64,000 nucleotides of DNA from Imperialibacter sp. EC-SDR9 (GTDB taxonomy: Bacteria; Bacteroidota; Bacteroidia; Cytophagales; Cyclobacteriaceae): the NCBI RefSeq assembly GCF_902498805.1, contig NZ_LR701574.1, positions 124,001 through 188,000 of the forward strand, in the 5' to 3' direction. The position numbers and the translations under genes were made by a program. Under the pieces are notes generated by a model that was not told the DNA's origin, did no database searches, and worked only from the letters and a program-made list of their open reading frames with translations. Within the stretch, counting starts at the first letter, position 1; each line of letters starts with the position of its first letter. This document shows positions 1 to 10,200 of this stretch, piece by piece.

Positions 1-44
1 ATGGGCCAATATTTATCCGGAATCTCATATGTCTTGCGGCGGAG

Positions 45-98
45 ATTGCGGATAATTTTCTTCAGATGAGAAAAATATCTGAAGAAAATTTCCGCAAT
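45..98. repeat. Long imperfect stem-loop
   Basis: The arms at 45-67 and 77-98 are complementary over 22 bp with one bulged T, around a 9-nt A-rich loop. It lies beyond the 3' end of the minus-strand DUF2807-like gene. There is no clean T-run on either side, so a standard intrinsic terminator is not certain. It could also be an RNA processing site or the 3' end of a gene outside the window. Confidence 0.7.
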
Positions 99-228
99 GA
101 CGCACCTCGGTAATGTTATGTTACATTCTTATGTCAAACTCACGTAACAATAGGTGCTTGTTTTCTTTCTGAGATTACAAGCTTGGTTGTCTGGAATACG
201 AATTCAAATCGTGATACACAGTCCGCCC

Positions 229-924
229 TTAGTCTTGGATTTGTATTTTGCTGCTTTTGTCTTTAGTGAATTGTATGTCGTCGACCCCGTCAAGCCTTAA
301 AAAAGAATCATTAAGTATGCTGCCACGAAGCTGCACAACCGGTGACCAGATCATCACTTTCGAGTGATCCATCTGCACTGATAGTAGGTTTACACTTAAA
401 CCACTGGCATCAAGGTTTGCATTGTCTGACGCTGCTATGCTCAGGCTCGTTACATTGACATCTCCATCCATTCTGATGCTGCCGCCGGACTGAGTAATTG
501 ACAGCGTCGGCTGACTGAACTTCGTTATACTGGCAGATGCCCTGGTGGCTTGCAACCCTCTGAATGTATTTTCGGCCACATAGACAGTCACCTGAACCGG
601 CTTGCCACTGATAATTTCGTTGATTTTGAGGTGCAAAGTGTCTCCTGTCATCTCGTAATTGAGACTCGATAGAAAACTACCATCAATGCTTTTTACTTCT
701 ATGTGCGGCTCGTTCGACGAGCTTATGGTTACCCTGAGTTCCGAGTCTGACAGCACAATGTACCCGACGTTGCCAAGGGGTGCTTTTTCAACTTGCACTT
801 CCGTACCACTCAAATCTCTTTTGTATCCCCGGAGCCTCACCTCGGTGAATGCTGCCATCATATAAATGAGGATGAATCCGAAGAACCCGATAAGTATCTT
901 ATTGCTGAGCTTCATGGTGGTCAT
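229..924 (-). CDS. Membrane-anchored DUF2807-like protein
   Basis: A 231-residue protein with one hydrophobic segment at about residues 9-28. The rest is beta-rich, with repeated Ser/Asp/Asn-rich strands such as SIAASDNANLDASGLS, the look of DUF2807 (putative adhesin or GIN-type) beta-helix domains. It is probably tethered to the inner membrane and faces the periplasm. The ATG overlaps the GntR stop codon as ATGA, so the gene is the last of a four-gene operon with an ABC transporter. A second Met three codons in (915) is an alternative start. The role is unknown; a link to envelope stress or to the exporter is inferred from context only. Confidence 0.75.
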   Translation of the reverse strand: MTTMKLSNKILIGFFGFILIYMMAAFTEVRLRGYKRDLSGTEVQVEKAPLGNVGYIVLSDSELRVTISSSNEPHIEVKSIDGSFLSSLNYEMTGDTLHLKINEIISGKPVQVTVYVAENTFRGLQATRASASITKFSQPTLSITQSGGSIRMDGDVNVTSLSIAASDNANLDASGLSVNLLSVQMDHSKVMIWSPVVQLRGSILNDSFLRLDGVDDIQFTKDKSSKIQIQD

Positions 925-1277
925 TTTAAAGTTTCAATGTGTTTTTTCAATTCGCTTGACGTAATGCCAAGCATGGCCGCATGGCGCAGGAAGTCGGGCA
1001 GTACCTTGCTGAAGAACTCCTGCTTCTTACTTTCGAGAATAGTCTTTTGAGCGTCTTTGTTCACAAAGTACCCGATACCTCTTTGATTTTCGATGATGTC
1101 CATGGCTTGTAATTCACTATAAGTTCTCATGATCGTATTGGGATTGACCCCCATTTCTGCCGCCAGCTCCCGCACGGAGGGAATCTTCTCCCCAGCAGGA
1201 AACTCACCACTCACCACCTTGTCGGTGATGGTGTCTGCGATCTGCAGAAAAATGCTTTTACCGTTTTGAAATTCCAT
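921..1277 (-). CDS. GntR-family (YtrA-like) transcriptional regulator
   Basis: About 118 residues. An N-terminal winged helix-turn-helix (roughly residues 10-75, with RELAAEMGVNPNTIMRTYSEL and the wing QRGIGYFV) is followed by only a short helical tail. That size and shape are typical of the YtrA subfamily, which usually represses its own ABC transporter operon. The start at 1277 is chosen because a strong ribosome binding site (GGGAGGTG) precedes it; a longer frame to 1337 would overlap the permease gene. It lies 1 bp after the permease stop and overlaps the next gene by 4 bp. Autorepression of the operon is inferred from the family. Confidence 0.9.
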   Translation of the reverse strand: MEFQNGKSIFLQIADTITDKVVSGEFPAGEKIPSVRELAAEMGVNPNTIMRTYSELQAMDIIENQRGIGYFVNKDAQKTILESKKQEFFSKVLPDFLRHAAMLGITSSELKKHIETLK

Positions 1278-1278
1278 A

Positions 1279-2076
1279 CTACACCTCCCTTTCTTTAAGT
1301 TTCCTGTAGGCCACAAATAGCATGACCGCATTGGCAATGATCACCGCCAAAGCGAAGAAGCGAAAAGCAGCACGCTCACTTGTTGGCACGAGCCACATCC
1401 CTTCTTCAGGATCAGGGTGATATTGATTGAGACCCAACGGTTCTGCCACCAGATAAATGACCGTAGAGTAGAAAATGACGATGACAGCCACCGAAAAAAG
1501 TGTTTTGACCAGGGGCTGCTTCGAAAATATGGCAGCACCGGTGAATGGAACCACAAAAAGCAACAGCGCCAGGCCAGTGATCATTGTACTGAACCAACCG
1601 ACAGAGTCAATCCCATTTGGCATTTCCACTGCAACCAGTTGTTGAATGCCGATAGGGTCGAAGGAAAATTCAGTGAACAGCGTGAAGAAGTATCCCTGTA
1701 GGTTAAAAGTGATCCAAAACAACAACGGAAGTGCCAGCAACATGAGTCCGATTCTGGTGACCAATTCGAACACGAATTTTTCCGCCAGCGATGCAGGCAC
1801 CAACAGGTAGTTCATAGTGCTTTCTTTCGAACGAAAAGCGGGAAATGAATAGCCCACATAGAGTAGCCCAAACACAATCACGAACCCAATAAGGAATCCC
1901 CTGAAATTGTCCAGATCATGAGGTCGAAGCCCCTCGCTGGCCTGAACGAACGACAGCAGGATAAACACCACACCAACATAAGCCCCTGCGGAAAAGCCCA
2001 GCAGTTTGTTGTTATGAACAAAGTGCTGCCTGCACAGCAGCAGGAAACGACGGCTGTTAAATATATTACTGGACAT
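1279..2076 (-). CDS. ABC transporter permease-like membrane protein
   Basis: A 265-residue integral membrane protein with about six hydrophobic segments (near residues 28-48, 60-77, 103-125, 165-185, 195-213 and 240-258). No enzymatic motif is visible. It overlaps the ABC ATPase gene by 11 bp and is followed at once by a YtrA-like regulator, so it is most likely the membrane partner of that ATPase, in the manner of ABC-2 or YtrC/D-type permeases. The substrate cannot be read from the sequence. Confidence 0.85.
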   Translation of the reverse strand: MSSNIFNSRRFLLLCRQHFVHNNKLLGFSAGAYVGVVFILLSFVQASEGLRPHDLDNFRGFLIGFVIVFGLLYVGYSFPAFRSKESTMNYLLVPASLAEKFVFELVTRIGLMLLALPLLFWITFNLQGYFFTLFTEFSFDPIGIQQLVAVEMPNGIDSVGWFSTMITGLALLLFVVPFTGAAIFSKQPLVKTLFSVAVIVIFYSTVIYLVAEPLGLNQYHPDPEEGMWLVPTSERAAFRFFALAVIIANAVMLFVAYRKLKEREV

Positions 2077-2896
2077 AGCTTTTCAATTTTTCATTGCCAT
2101 TCAAAATGGCGTTAAACAATAATTCAATGTCTACAGACGAGCCGCCATTCACCTGAGGTGTGATCACCTTATAGCCTCCGGGCACCATTTCACTATACAG
2201 GATGTCGTCTCCTTCAGCTGTTGAGCCGGTGGAAAAGTGAAGTTTGGCGGAAATATCGAAAAGGTCTTTCTGCATGATAAACTTTCCACTGTCGAGCATG
2301 ATGATGCGGTCAATCAGGTTTTCCACGTCTTTTACCTGGTGGGTGGAAATAATGACGAGCTGGTCTTCATCCAAAGCTCCCGCCAGTATCCTGCGAAAGA
2401 TGGCTTTAGAGGGTATGTCGAGCCCGTTGGTAGGTTCGTCCAGCACCAGCAGCCTGCATTTTGTAGAAAGTGCGAAGCAGATCAGAAACTTCTTTTTTTG
2501 GCCGTAGGAGAGCTTCTGTAAGCTTTCGGTTTCAGGAAGCTCAAAGTCTTTCAGCAGCCTTTGGAGCAGTGCGCCATCAAACCTGGGGTAGAAATCCGCA
2601 TTGGCTTTGATGAAATTGGCAATGGAGATTCCTGGTAGGTAGAACTCCTCCGATACGAAAAACATGTCCTCAAGAAAGGAGGGTTGTCGCTTCCCAGGCT
2701 CGTAATTGTTCACGTTCACTGTGCCGCCGTCGGGGAACAGCAATCCGATCATCAGCTTCAATAGCGTGGTTTTGCCGGCGCCGTTCTTGCCCAGCAAGCC
2801 AACGATGCTGCCTGCGTTGATCTGGCAATCGAGCTCCCGAAACAGCGGTCGGCGCTTGTTGCCATAGTTAAAGTTAAGTTTCTTGATGTCAATCAT
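2066..2896 (-). CDS. ABC transporter ATP-binding protein
   Basis: A 276-residue nucleotide-binding subunit, first gene of its operon. Walker A is GKNGAGKT at residues 36-43, the signature is a degenerate LSYGQ at 129-133, Walker B with the catalytic Glu is LLVLDEP at 149-155, and the switch His is H186. The D-loop NGLD follows Walker B. The last 70 residues are a family-variable tail. Together with the overlapping permease gene and the YtrA-like GntR gene it resembles YtrB-type export or antibiotic-response systems of Gram-positives and Bacteroidota. Substrate unknown. Confidence 0.93.
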   Translation of the reverse strand: MIDIKKLNFNYGNKRRPLFRELDCQINAGSIVGLLGKNGAGKTTLLKLMIGLLFPDGGTVNVNNYEPGKRQPSFLEDMFFVSEEFYLPGISIANFIKANADFYPRFDGALLQRLLKDFELPETESLQKLSYGQKKKFLICFALSTKCRLLVLDEPTNGLDIPSKAIFRRILAGALDEDQLVIISTHQVKDVENLIDRIIMLDSGKFIMQKDLFDISAKLHFSTGSTAEGDDILYSEMVPGGYKVITPQVNGGSSVDIELLFNAILNGNEKLKSYVQ

Positions 2897-2999
2897 TGTA
2901 TGTGATTTACTGTATTACGTCACTAGTACGGTACAATGGTAGAAAAGGTTTTTTGGAAATGCAAAAGGAGGGGGAGTTTTTTAAAAAAGGTGGGAAGTG

Positions 3000-3190
3000 G
3001 GAGAAAGAAGACATTCGGATATTCAGACGCTCGGATGTCCAGATAGGAGTCGGGAGACGGGAGAGCGAACACCGGAGTCGGGAGAAAGAAGACATTCGGA
3101 TGTTCAGACGCTTGGATGTTCAGAAAGGAGTCGGGAGAAAGAAGACATTCGGATATTCAGACGCTCGGATGTTCAGAAAGGAGTCGGGAG
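3000..3190. repeat. Intergenic tandem repeat, three units
   Basis: The 589-bp gap between the ABC operon and thioredoxin (2897-3485) holds three direct copies of a unit of about 57 bp starting at 3000, 3081 and 3134. Each unit begins GGAGAAAGAAGACATTCGGA and contains TTCAGACGC. The last two are 53 bp apart and share a few bases; the first is separated by 28 bp of GGGAG-type purine-rich filler. A related filler continues to about 3225. Short open frames cross the repeats in several frames, but none has a start signal or protein-like composition, so I read the region as non-coding. Confidence 0.9.
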
Positions 3191-3455
3191 ACGGGAGATC
3201 GGAGAGCGAAGACAGGAAGACCGGATCGCATGCAAAGCCGGCAAGCCTGACAAGTTAGTGAAGATCTTGTTGGTCGTTTTAATTGAATATTATATCACGC
3301 ATAGGAGGCGCAAGTTTGCTGGAGCAAACCGCAAAGTCGTTATATGCTATGCTTCGAGCCTTAGCCCCTTGATGAACGGAAACAGGTTTTATGATGTTGA
3401 TTCTGCTTCTTCGGCTTACGTGACATGTGTCACAAAATTCAATTAGAAGAACTAG

Positions 3456-3463
3456 TACTTTTG
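3456..3463 (+). promoter_or_regulatory. Candidate -7 promoter box of the thioredoxin gene
   Basis: TACTTTTG matches the Bacteroidota -7 consensus TAnnTTTG exactly and lies 22 bp before the thioredoxin ATG. No clear TTG box is visible 17-23 bp upstream, so this is a partial match. Confidence 0.5.
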
Positions 3464-3485
3464 TAGAAACTTAAAACAAGCAACC

Positions 3486-3845
3486 ATGGCAACTGTAAAA
3501 CTGACTGCGCAGCAATTCAAAGACGATGTTTTTGACTATACCACCGAAAAAGAGTGGAAATTCAAGGGTGAAAAGCCTGCAATTATTGACTTCTACGCCG
3601 ACTGGTGTGGGCCCTGCAAAATGGTAGCACCGGTGCTTGAAGAACTTTCCAACGAGCACCCTGAAGTGATTATCTATAAAGTTGACACTGAGGTGGAGCA
3701 GGAGCTGGCAGCGGTTTTCCAAATACGAAGCATTCCCAGCATGCTCTTTATACCCATGACAAAACAGCCTATGATGCAGGCTGGTGCTTTACCCAAGCAT
3801 ACGTTGAAAGAGGTCATTGAAAAAGAGTTGGTGGCTTCTGCGTAG
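3486..3845 (+). CDS. trxA: Thioredoxin
   Basis: A 119-residue cytoplasmic thioredoxin that reduces protein disulfides. The active site WCGPC is at residues 40-44, preceded by the usual FYAD strand, and the cis-proline loop (SIPSMLF) is near residue 81. The length is slightly above the usual 105-110 because of a short N-terminal extension (residues 1-30). No signal peptide is present. It stands alone, with a candidate promoter at 3456 and a strong terminator at 3873. Which reductase recycles it cannot be told here. Confidence 0.95.
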   Translation: MATVKLTAQQFKDDVFDYTTEKEWKFKGEKPAIIDFYADWCGPCKMVAPVLEELSNEHPEVIIYKVDTEVEQELAAVFQIRSIPSMLFIPMTKQPMMQAGALPKHTLKEVIEKELVASA

Positions 3846-3872
3846 GCCACGAGCCCAAAGGTCTCGTAAAAG

Positions 3873-3901
3873 AAAACTGCACAGGATCGCTGTGCAGTTT
3901 T
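3873..3901. terminator. Bidirectional intrinsic terminator
   Basis: A perfect 12-bp stem AAAACTGCACAG / CTGTGCAGTTTT with a 5-nt loop GATCG and T-rich 3' flanks on both strands. It lies between the convergent thioredoxin and dehydratase genes and can serve both. Confidence 0.92.
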
Positions 3902-3950
3902 TCTTTTACTATAAAAATAACGACTTTATCCCTTTTGCCTGATCTGATGC

Positions 3951-5435
3951 TTAACTCCAAGTCCTGTCATGAGAACGCTTGGCATCCCATTCCTTGGTCG
4001 GAGCAAAGTAGGAGGTATCACGGGCATCAAGGTGTTGTTTCACCACATCATCTACTAACTCAATCCCCAGCCCTGGTGCACTGAGGGGAACCGGGGCAAA
4101 GCCTTTGTCAATCAGCTTTCTTCCGTCTGTGGTTTTTACCATGCCTTCCCACCACGGCAGATCAACGGAATGGTGCTCCAGTGCCAAAAAGTTCTGAGTG
4201 GCAGCAGCGCAATGCACGTTGGCCATAAAAGACACAGGTGTACCGGCCTGGTGCATGGCCATCGAGATGCCTTTTTCCTCGGCATAATCGCCGATGCGCT
4301 TAGTTTCGAGAAGTCCACCGGAAGAGGCGAGGTCGGGATGTATGATGTCTACGGCATGGACGTCGATCAGTGGCTTGCAGTTTTCCAGTAGATAAATGTC
4401 TTCACCAGTGGTAGTTGGCGTTTCCAATGCGTCGGTAATTGTTTTGTGTTGCTCGGTGTATTGCCAGGGCACCATATCTTCAAGCCAGGCAAGACGGTAT
4501 TTTTCGAGAGACTTACCCAAACGAATCATATTGTTGAGGTCAAAATGCCCGTAATGATCGGTAGACATTGGAATTTCGTCTCCCACCACGGCACGGACGT
4601 CCGCCACTCGTTGGGCCAATATTTCAAATCCCTTTTCCGTTACCTGGATGCCGGTAAATGGGTGCTTTGCATTTGCGTACGACATAAAGTCACCTGAAAA
4701 TTGAGAACCATTCGATCTCCAAAACGCCTGGTTAACCAATGTTCCTGGAATATCTCTCAACACATTAATGGAAACATCCATTTTCAGCCAGGTATAGCCC
4801 TGGTCGACGGTACGGTACTTTACTTTTTCCTTGAAAACTTCCAGGTCGGGTGACTCCGGCGTGTCGGCATAGATTCGAACGGTATCCCGATACCTGCCGC
4901 CAAGTAGCTGCCAGGCGGGCACATTGTAGGCCTTGCCACACAAATCCCAAAGCGCCATTTCTACTGCACACACGCCGCCTGCCTGACGTCCTTGTCCTCC
5001 AAACTGCTTAATGATCTTAAACACCCTTTCTACATTGCACGGGTTTTCTCCCAGTATCCTGCTCTTGAGCATCAAAGCATAGCGGGGGTCTGCCGCATCT
5101 CGCACTTCGCCAAGGCCGTAAATGCCCTGATTGGTGTCGATGCGGATGATAGCCGTGCCTCCCATAACGCCTGTAAGGCAATAGCGCATGTCGGTAATTT
5201 TTAGATCGGAGGGAGCAGACGCCTTCTGAACTTTGGAGGTCGTTTGCGCCATGCTGTCTTCAAACGACAGGCTCATCAAACCAGCGAGCGACAAACCTCC
5301 CAGAGCAGTTTTTTTTAGAAAGCTGCGTCTGTTATCGGGCGTTTCCGCATTGTCAATTTCAGTCTGGCGCAACAGCGCAGCATCGCTCTCCCGCTGCTTA
5401 TTCTTTTGGATGATTTCTTGTAATATGTTTTTCAT
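3951..5435 (-). CDS. Exported enolase-superfamily dehydratase (mandelate racemase-like)
   Basis: A 494-residue protein of the mandelate racemase/muconate lactonizing enzyme type. A twin-arginine motif RRSFLKK at 36-42, then a hydrophobic stretch and MAQ, points to Tat export of the folded enzyme. The barrel motifs are visible: WLKMDVS, STDHYGHFD near 290, WLEDMVPW near 317, TTGEDIY near 341 (the three acidic metal ligands) and MHQAGTP near 393. These enzymes abstract the alpha-proton of a carboxylate, so an acid-sugar dehydratase is likely, but the substrate is not determinable. It lies downstream of an ECF-regulated SusCD pair with a terminator between, so it may have its own promoter in 5436-5632. 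Confidence 0.88.
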   Translation of the reverse strand: MKNILQEIIQKNKQRESDAALLRQTEIDNAETPDNRRSFLKKTALGGLSLAGLMSLSFEDSMAQTTSKVQKASAPSDLKITDMRYCLTGVMGGTAIIRIDTNQGIYGLGEVRDAADPRYALMLKSRILGENPCNVERVFKIIKQFGGQGRQAGGVCAVEMALWDLCGKAYNVPAWQLLGGRYRDTVRIYADTPESPDLEVFKEKVKYRTVDQGYTWLKMDVSINVLRDIPGTLVNQAFWRSNGSQFSGDFMSYANAKHPFTGIQVTEKGFEILAQRVADVRAVVGDEIPMSTDHYGHFDLNNMIRLGKSLEKYRLAWLEDMVPWQYTEQHKTITDALETPTTTGEDIYLLENCKPLIDVHAVDIIHPDLASSGGLLETKRIGDYAEEKGISMAMHQAGTPVSFMANVHCAAATQNFLALEHHSVDLPWWEGMVKTTDGRKLIDKGFAPVPLSAPGLGIELVDDVVKQHLDARDTSYFAPTKEWDAKRSHDRTWS

Positions 5436-5632
5436 GGGGTTGTTTTGTTATTTGGATGATCTTTTGAAGCAATTCATTGGGCATTGAATGCATGGCAGTA
5501 CCCGGTAATGTTCTTTAGGAACTTACTAAACTGCATCTGTTCTTGCTGACTCCAGCAACTATTTTACAAGATTGTGAGGGGTGCCATATATTTTGTTTTG
5601 CCACTCTTAGTTTTGGCGCTTACAAACGAGTC

Positions 5633-5689
5633 AAAATAGTTGGGTTGTAAGAGGTGTTTACAATCAACCTCTTACAGCCCGGCTATTTT
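5633..5689. terminator. Strong bidirectional terminator after susD
   Basis: An extended hairpin: AAAATAG at 5633-5639 pairs with CTATTTT at 5683-5689, and GGGTTGTAAGAGGT at 5642-5655 pairs with 5667-5680 apart from one wobble. It ends the minus-strand susD transcript right at its stop codon and separates it from the dehydratase gene. Confidence 0.88.
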
Positions 5690-7206
5690 TATTTATCCCA
5701 CCATACCCTGGTTTCAAGGTCATCGGCCCCCTGTGCGGCAATGGCTGCATTGACCTGCTCAGTGTTCACTGAAATTTCAGAGTTGGGGTATGTGAGGCGG
5801 TTGATGAATGTTACTTCCCTTCCCGGAAAAGGATTCGGTGACAACGCTGGGAAACTGCTCCGCCTGAAGTTGGCAAATGCCTCTGGCCCGTTCAGGAACG
5901 AAGCAATCCAATATTGCGTGTTGATTTGTTCCAGTTCTGTACCAGCACCTAATGGATTTGCAGCCAAGTAGGTGTCTCTATCGGTTGCAGCTACAGCTGA
6001 AGCGGCATCAAAAGTAGCCAGCTGATCCATGTGTGCACTAATGCCCGCTGCAAAGTACTGGGCTGCGGTGCCAGAGGTAATCCAGCCCCTGAACCTCGCT
6101 TCTGCGAGCAACAGGTTAGTCTGTGCTGCTGTTACCAAAAACGCTGGAGAGGCCAATTTGGCCATCCTGCGACGGTCAACCTGGCTGTAGTCATAAAAAC
6201 TGGCTAGCCCGTCGTCTTCTGCGGCACCTGTCACTGTTCCGTTGTCATGACCCAATGGCATGCCGATTTGGTCGGCCGCTGCTTTTGAGCCCACTTCAAC
6301 CACTTGTGTGGGCCCAGAGGTGGCACCTACGTAACGTATGGCTATGGCCGACAGGCGAGGATCATTTGTAGACTGCAATGCATCAACAAATGGTTTTGCC
6401 AGGTAGAAATTGGCTGCTTCGGTAGAGTTCAGCGTATTCCCCATAGGGTTGGCATAGTTGGCGTCATGCCTGATAAATGCATTGTTGTCATTGGTGAGTA
6501 TTACCCCGCCGTTGAAAGCTGCTGCTACAGTGGATTGCGCTGTTGCGGGTGAAACTTCACTAAGTCTCATTCCAGCTCGAAGCATCAAAGAATAGCCAAA
6601 TTTTCTCCATTTTTCCACGTCTCCGCCAAAAAGCACATCCGCTCTTTCCACTCTGCCGCTAGCGGTCAGCGCAGCAGATGCCTCCTGGAGTTCTTGAATT
6701 ATTTTCGGATAGATCGACTCCTGGGTATCATACGCCGGGAAGAAAATCTGCGTGTTGTAGCCATCTCCTCCTTCAGAGTAGGGGATGTTACCGTATGTGT
6801 CGGTGAGTACCATGAAGGCGTTGGCTTGCAGAATTCTTGCCATGCTTACGAGGTTGATTCTTGCAGGATCTCCACTGGCTTGCGCAATTACGTCCTTGGT
6901 GTTTCGAATGACATTTCGGTAATAGTTTTGCCAGTTTCCCTGGGTGGATGCCCGGTTGTCCTGATTGTAATTGGCCCCGGTAAGCACACCAGAGTTGGGC
7001 GTCACTATTTGCTGTACAATTCCAATTTCATACACAAGCTGTGCGGTTTGAAAGGAAGAGTTAAGAACGGCCCTGTTCAGTATAAAAGCAGGGTCGATGG
7101 CCGTTGCAGCCGTTTTGCTCTCGTTCATTTCGTCAAAATCCTTGTCACACGAGGTGATGAAGACAAACGAAAGAACAATTAGAAAGAGTCTATTTATGTT
7201 TTTCAT
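5689..7206 (-). CDS. SusD/RagB-like outer-membrane lipoprotein
   Basis: A 505-residue lipoprotein with signal MKNINRLFLIVLSFVFITSC; Cys20 is the lipidation site. Helical repeat features and the SusD ending (RLTYPNSE, then TRVWWDK) fit the SusD-like family that forms the lid over a SusC channel. It starts 11 bp after the susC stop and is therefore co-transcribed with it. It should capture a substrate at the cell surface; the ligand cannot be read from sequence. A terminator overlaps its stop codon. Confidence 0.93.
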   Translation of the reverse strand: MKNINRLFLIVLSFVFITSCDKDFDEMNESKTAATAIDPAFILNRAVLNSSFQTAQLVYEIGIVQQIVTPNSGVLTGANYNQDNRASTQGNWQNYYRNVIRNTKDVIAQASGDPARINLVSMARILQANAFMVLTDTYGNIPYSEGGDGYNTQIFFPAYDTQESIYPKIIQELQEASAALTASGRVERADVLFGGDVEKWRKFGYSLMLRAGMRLSEVSPATAQSTVAAAFNGGVILTNDNNAFIRHDANYANPMGNTLNSTEAANFYLAKPFVDALQSTNDPRLSAIAIRYVGATSGPTQVVEVGSKAAADQIGMPLGHDNGTVTGAAEDDGLASFYDYSQVDRRRMAKLASPAFLVTAAQTNLLLAEARFRGWITSGTAAQYFAAGISAHMDQLATFDAASAVAATDRDTYLAANPLGAGTELEQINTQYWIASFLNGPEAFANFRRSSFPALSPNPFPGREVTFINRLTYPNSEISVNTEQVNAAIAAQGADDLETRVWWDK

Positions 7207-7217
7207 GATAGGGCTGA

Positions 7218-10200
7218 TTAAAATTTAACATTTAGGTTGAAACCCATGCTTCGGGTAGTGAGAAGACCTGGCGATTCCATACCAACCAAATTGTCGGAAC
7301 TGTAACCAAAGCTTTCGGGGTCAATGTTGTCCACCCATTTTTTCAGCAGAAACACGTTGTTGGCAACAAGGTTGAGTCGCAAACCTTTAATAAATGAGCT
7401 GGGCTCAAAGAACCTGGTAAAGTCATAACCTGCAGTTATTTGGCGCACCTTCCAGTAGCCTCCGTTGTACACCACAGGCTCAATAAGTGCCTGAGACCTC
7501 ACTATTTCCCAATAGGACTGAACAGGCGCCACCACAGCGTTCACGTTACCGTCGATGTCAACGCCATCGCCCACAACTCCGTTCTCTCTGCCTTCAAGCG
7601 TAGCTTTGTGAAGTCCATGACGGTAGGCATTGAAGTTGGTGCCAGATAGCATCTTGTTTCCCAACTTGAAATCGATGAGGAAGGATACGCTTACGCCTTT
7701 GTAATTAAAGGCATTGTTAAAGCCGCCAACCCACTTTGGAAGTGCGCTGCCAAAATTAACCAACTCCAGGGTTCTCAAAGGCAGACCATTCGTTCCAAAT
7801 ATTTGACGACCGCTGTCATCCCTTCTGTAGCCGAAGCCGGCAATCTGCCCCATTTCCTCGCCCACTATTTGCCTCAATTCTCCATTAAACACGTGGGTAC
7901 CCACGGTGATTCGTTCTCCCGGCGTATCCGTTAGGAGACTGAGTACCTTGGTAATATTGTAGGCACCATTAAAGGTAAAGTCCCAGGAGAAGTCACTTGT
8001 TCGGACAGGACTGAAATTGAGCAACATTTCAATACCCTTGTTTTGGCTTTGGCCGCTATTGATACGTGAATCGACAAAACCAGAAGCATCAGATATTTGA
8101 GCAGAAACGATCTGGTCAGTAGTTATTTTTTTGTAAACCGCTAAATCTAACCCAACCCGATTGTTGAACATTTTCAGCTCAATACCCAGCTCGGTTTCGG
8201 CAATTTCCATTGGCCTTAGGTTCGGGTTAGGCACTGTGCTGCCGTTTGAACCACCAACGGGCTGACCTGACCCCGACGGGTTGAGTGCTAAATTGGAATT
8301 AACGCCATAAAACAGGACATTGGAGTAGGGGGGCACGTCGGTGTCGCTACCCACCCTTGCGTAAGCAGCTCTAAACTTGCCAAAGTTTAGCCAGCTAGGT
8401 GCGTCAAAGGACTCAGAAAACACATAGCTAGCTGATACTGATGGGTAAATAATGCTTCGGTTCTCTTCAGACAGCGTGGAAAACCAGTCGTTACGAAGCG
8501 TTGCGTTCAGGTAAACAAAGCGCTTGTAGTTCACCTCGGCAGACCCGTACAGCGAATTCACGCCTCTCTCAGACAAGTCGTAAAGTGGATCCTTGGCTCT
8601 TCCGTTTTGAACCGTGTAGAGATCTCTCACAACGAAATCGGTCACCTGCACGCTATTAAGATCTGACCTTCTGTACATCTGGTTGCCACCAGCAGTGATG
8701 TTAACCCCGATGTCACCAAATTCTTTGGTTCCAGAAATCAGGAAGTCGGAATTGATCTCTCTAAACCTCCGAGAATCCTGCGTATACAGACCATTGACGA
8801 AGCCAGCCGGCGCCGTAGCACGTGATGCCTGCCCTGTGGGGAAGTTGTTGTATTCCTGGTCACGAGACCAGTAGTCCTGACCTACACGCCCCTGCACAAA
8901 GAGCCAGTTCGTAATGTCATATTTGACGGAAATATTGCCAAATATTCTGTCACGACGGATATTCTGAAACTGATCCGACAAAACGAAATATGGATTTGTT
9001 CTGTTTCTAAAGCGTGAGTAAACGAACTCATTCCCATCCGCATCGTGGCTATTTGCCTTCAACACATCCAGAGGCATTGAATTGGACATCGCCATCAGAG
9101 AGGTGGGAATGGTGTTGTCTTGCTGGCCGACGTTTGGTGGGTTTTTGTTGTACTCGTTGGAGTAGTTGATATTTCCCTTGAAGCTTAGTTTATCGGACAG
9201 GTCGTAGCCAAAGCCAAGATTAATCGTTTTTCTTTCGTAGGTGTTGTTGGGTACTATTCCCTGGCTGTTCATGTTCGCAAACGACAGGTTGAGGCCGCCT
9301 TTATCAGAGTTCGCAGCCAGAGATACCGTGTTGGTCAGGTTTTGACCATTTCGGTAAAAGTCTTTAAGCATTCCTCTTTGAGGCTCATAAGGCACTGTCA
9401 GCCCGTCAAACAACACATGTGTCATGCCTGGCTGAAATTTCTCACCGAACGACCACTGGCCCGACGTGGGGTTGGCTGTTGTAGGACGTACACCGTTTTC
9501 ACCCTGACCATATTCGTATTGGTAGTCGGTGAAGTCGAGAGGTGTGTCGTTGGTGTAGTTCATGTTGTAGGTAACGCCTAGACCTTTGGCAGTTCCCCTT
9601 GATTTGGTCGTGATCATGATAACCCCATCCTTTGCACGAGAACCATAAAGGGCTGACGCTGCCGCTCCTTTCAACACGGTCATGCTTTCTATGTCATCAG
9701 GGTTGATGCTGGAGAGCCCGTCTCCACCATCGGAAGTGTTTCCGCCGCCTCTCACGCCAATTGAGCTGTCAGACCCGGAATTACCAGGGTTGCTGCCAAA
9801 GTTTGTATTGTCGATGGGTACGCCATTAACAACGATGAGAGGGTTGTTTTGACCGGAAATAGAAGACTGGCCACGGATGCGGATCTTTGACGTGCCCGCA
9901 GGGCCGGTTCCAAGGCCAGAGATGCTTACACCAGCGATTTTGCCCGTCAGCGCATTCATCATGTTGGGCGTTCTGTTGATTGAAAGCTCATCAGAGTTTA
10001 TTGTTGATGTAGCATACCCGAGGCTTTTGGCCGATCTTTCCAAGCCAAGGGCAGTCACTACCACTGTCTCCAGCGACTTAACGTCCAGTTGCAGGGAAAT
10101 GTCGATCACACTTCTTGCACCCACGGTCACTTCTTGTGTAGCATAACCGATGGCAGAAAAAACCAATACAGTATTTTCGTCGGGCACTGAAAGTGAATAC

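Noticed and set aside
2896-3446. Two frames across the 3.0-3.2 kb repeats
   Set aside because: The repeats are readable in several frames, which is a sign of low complexity, not coding.
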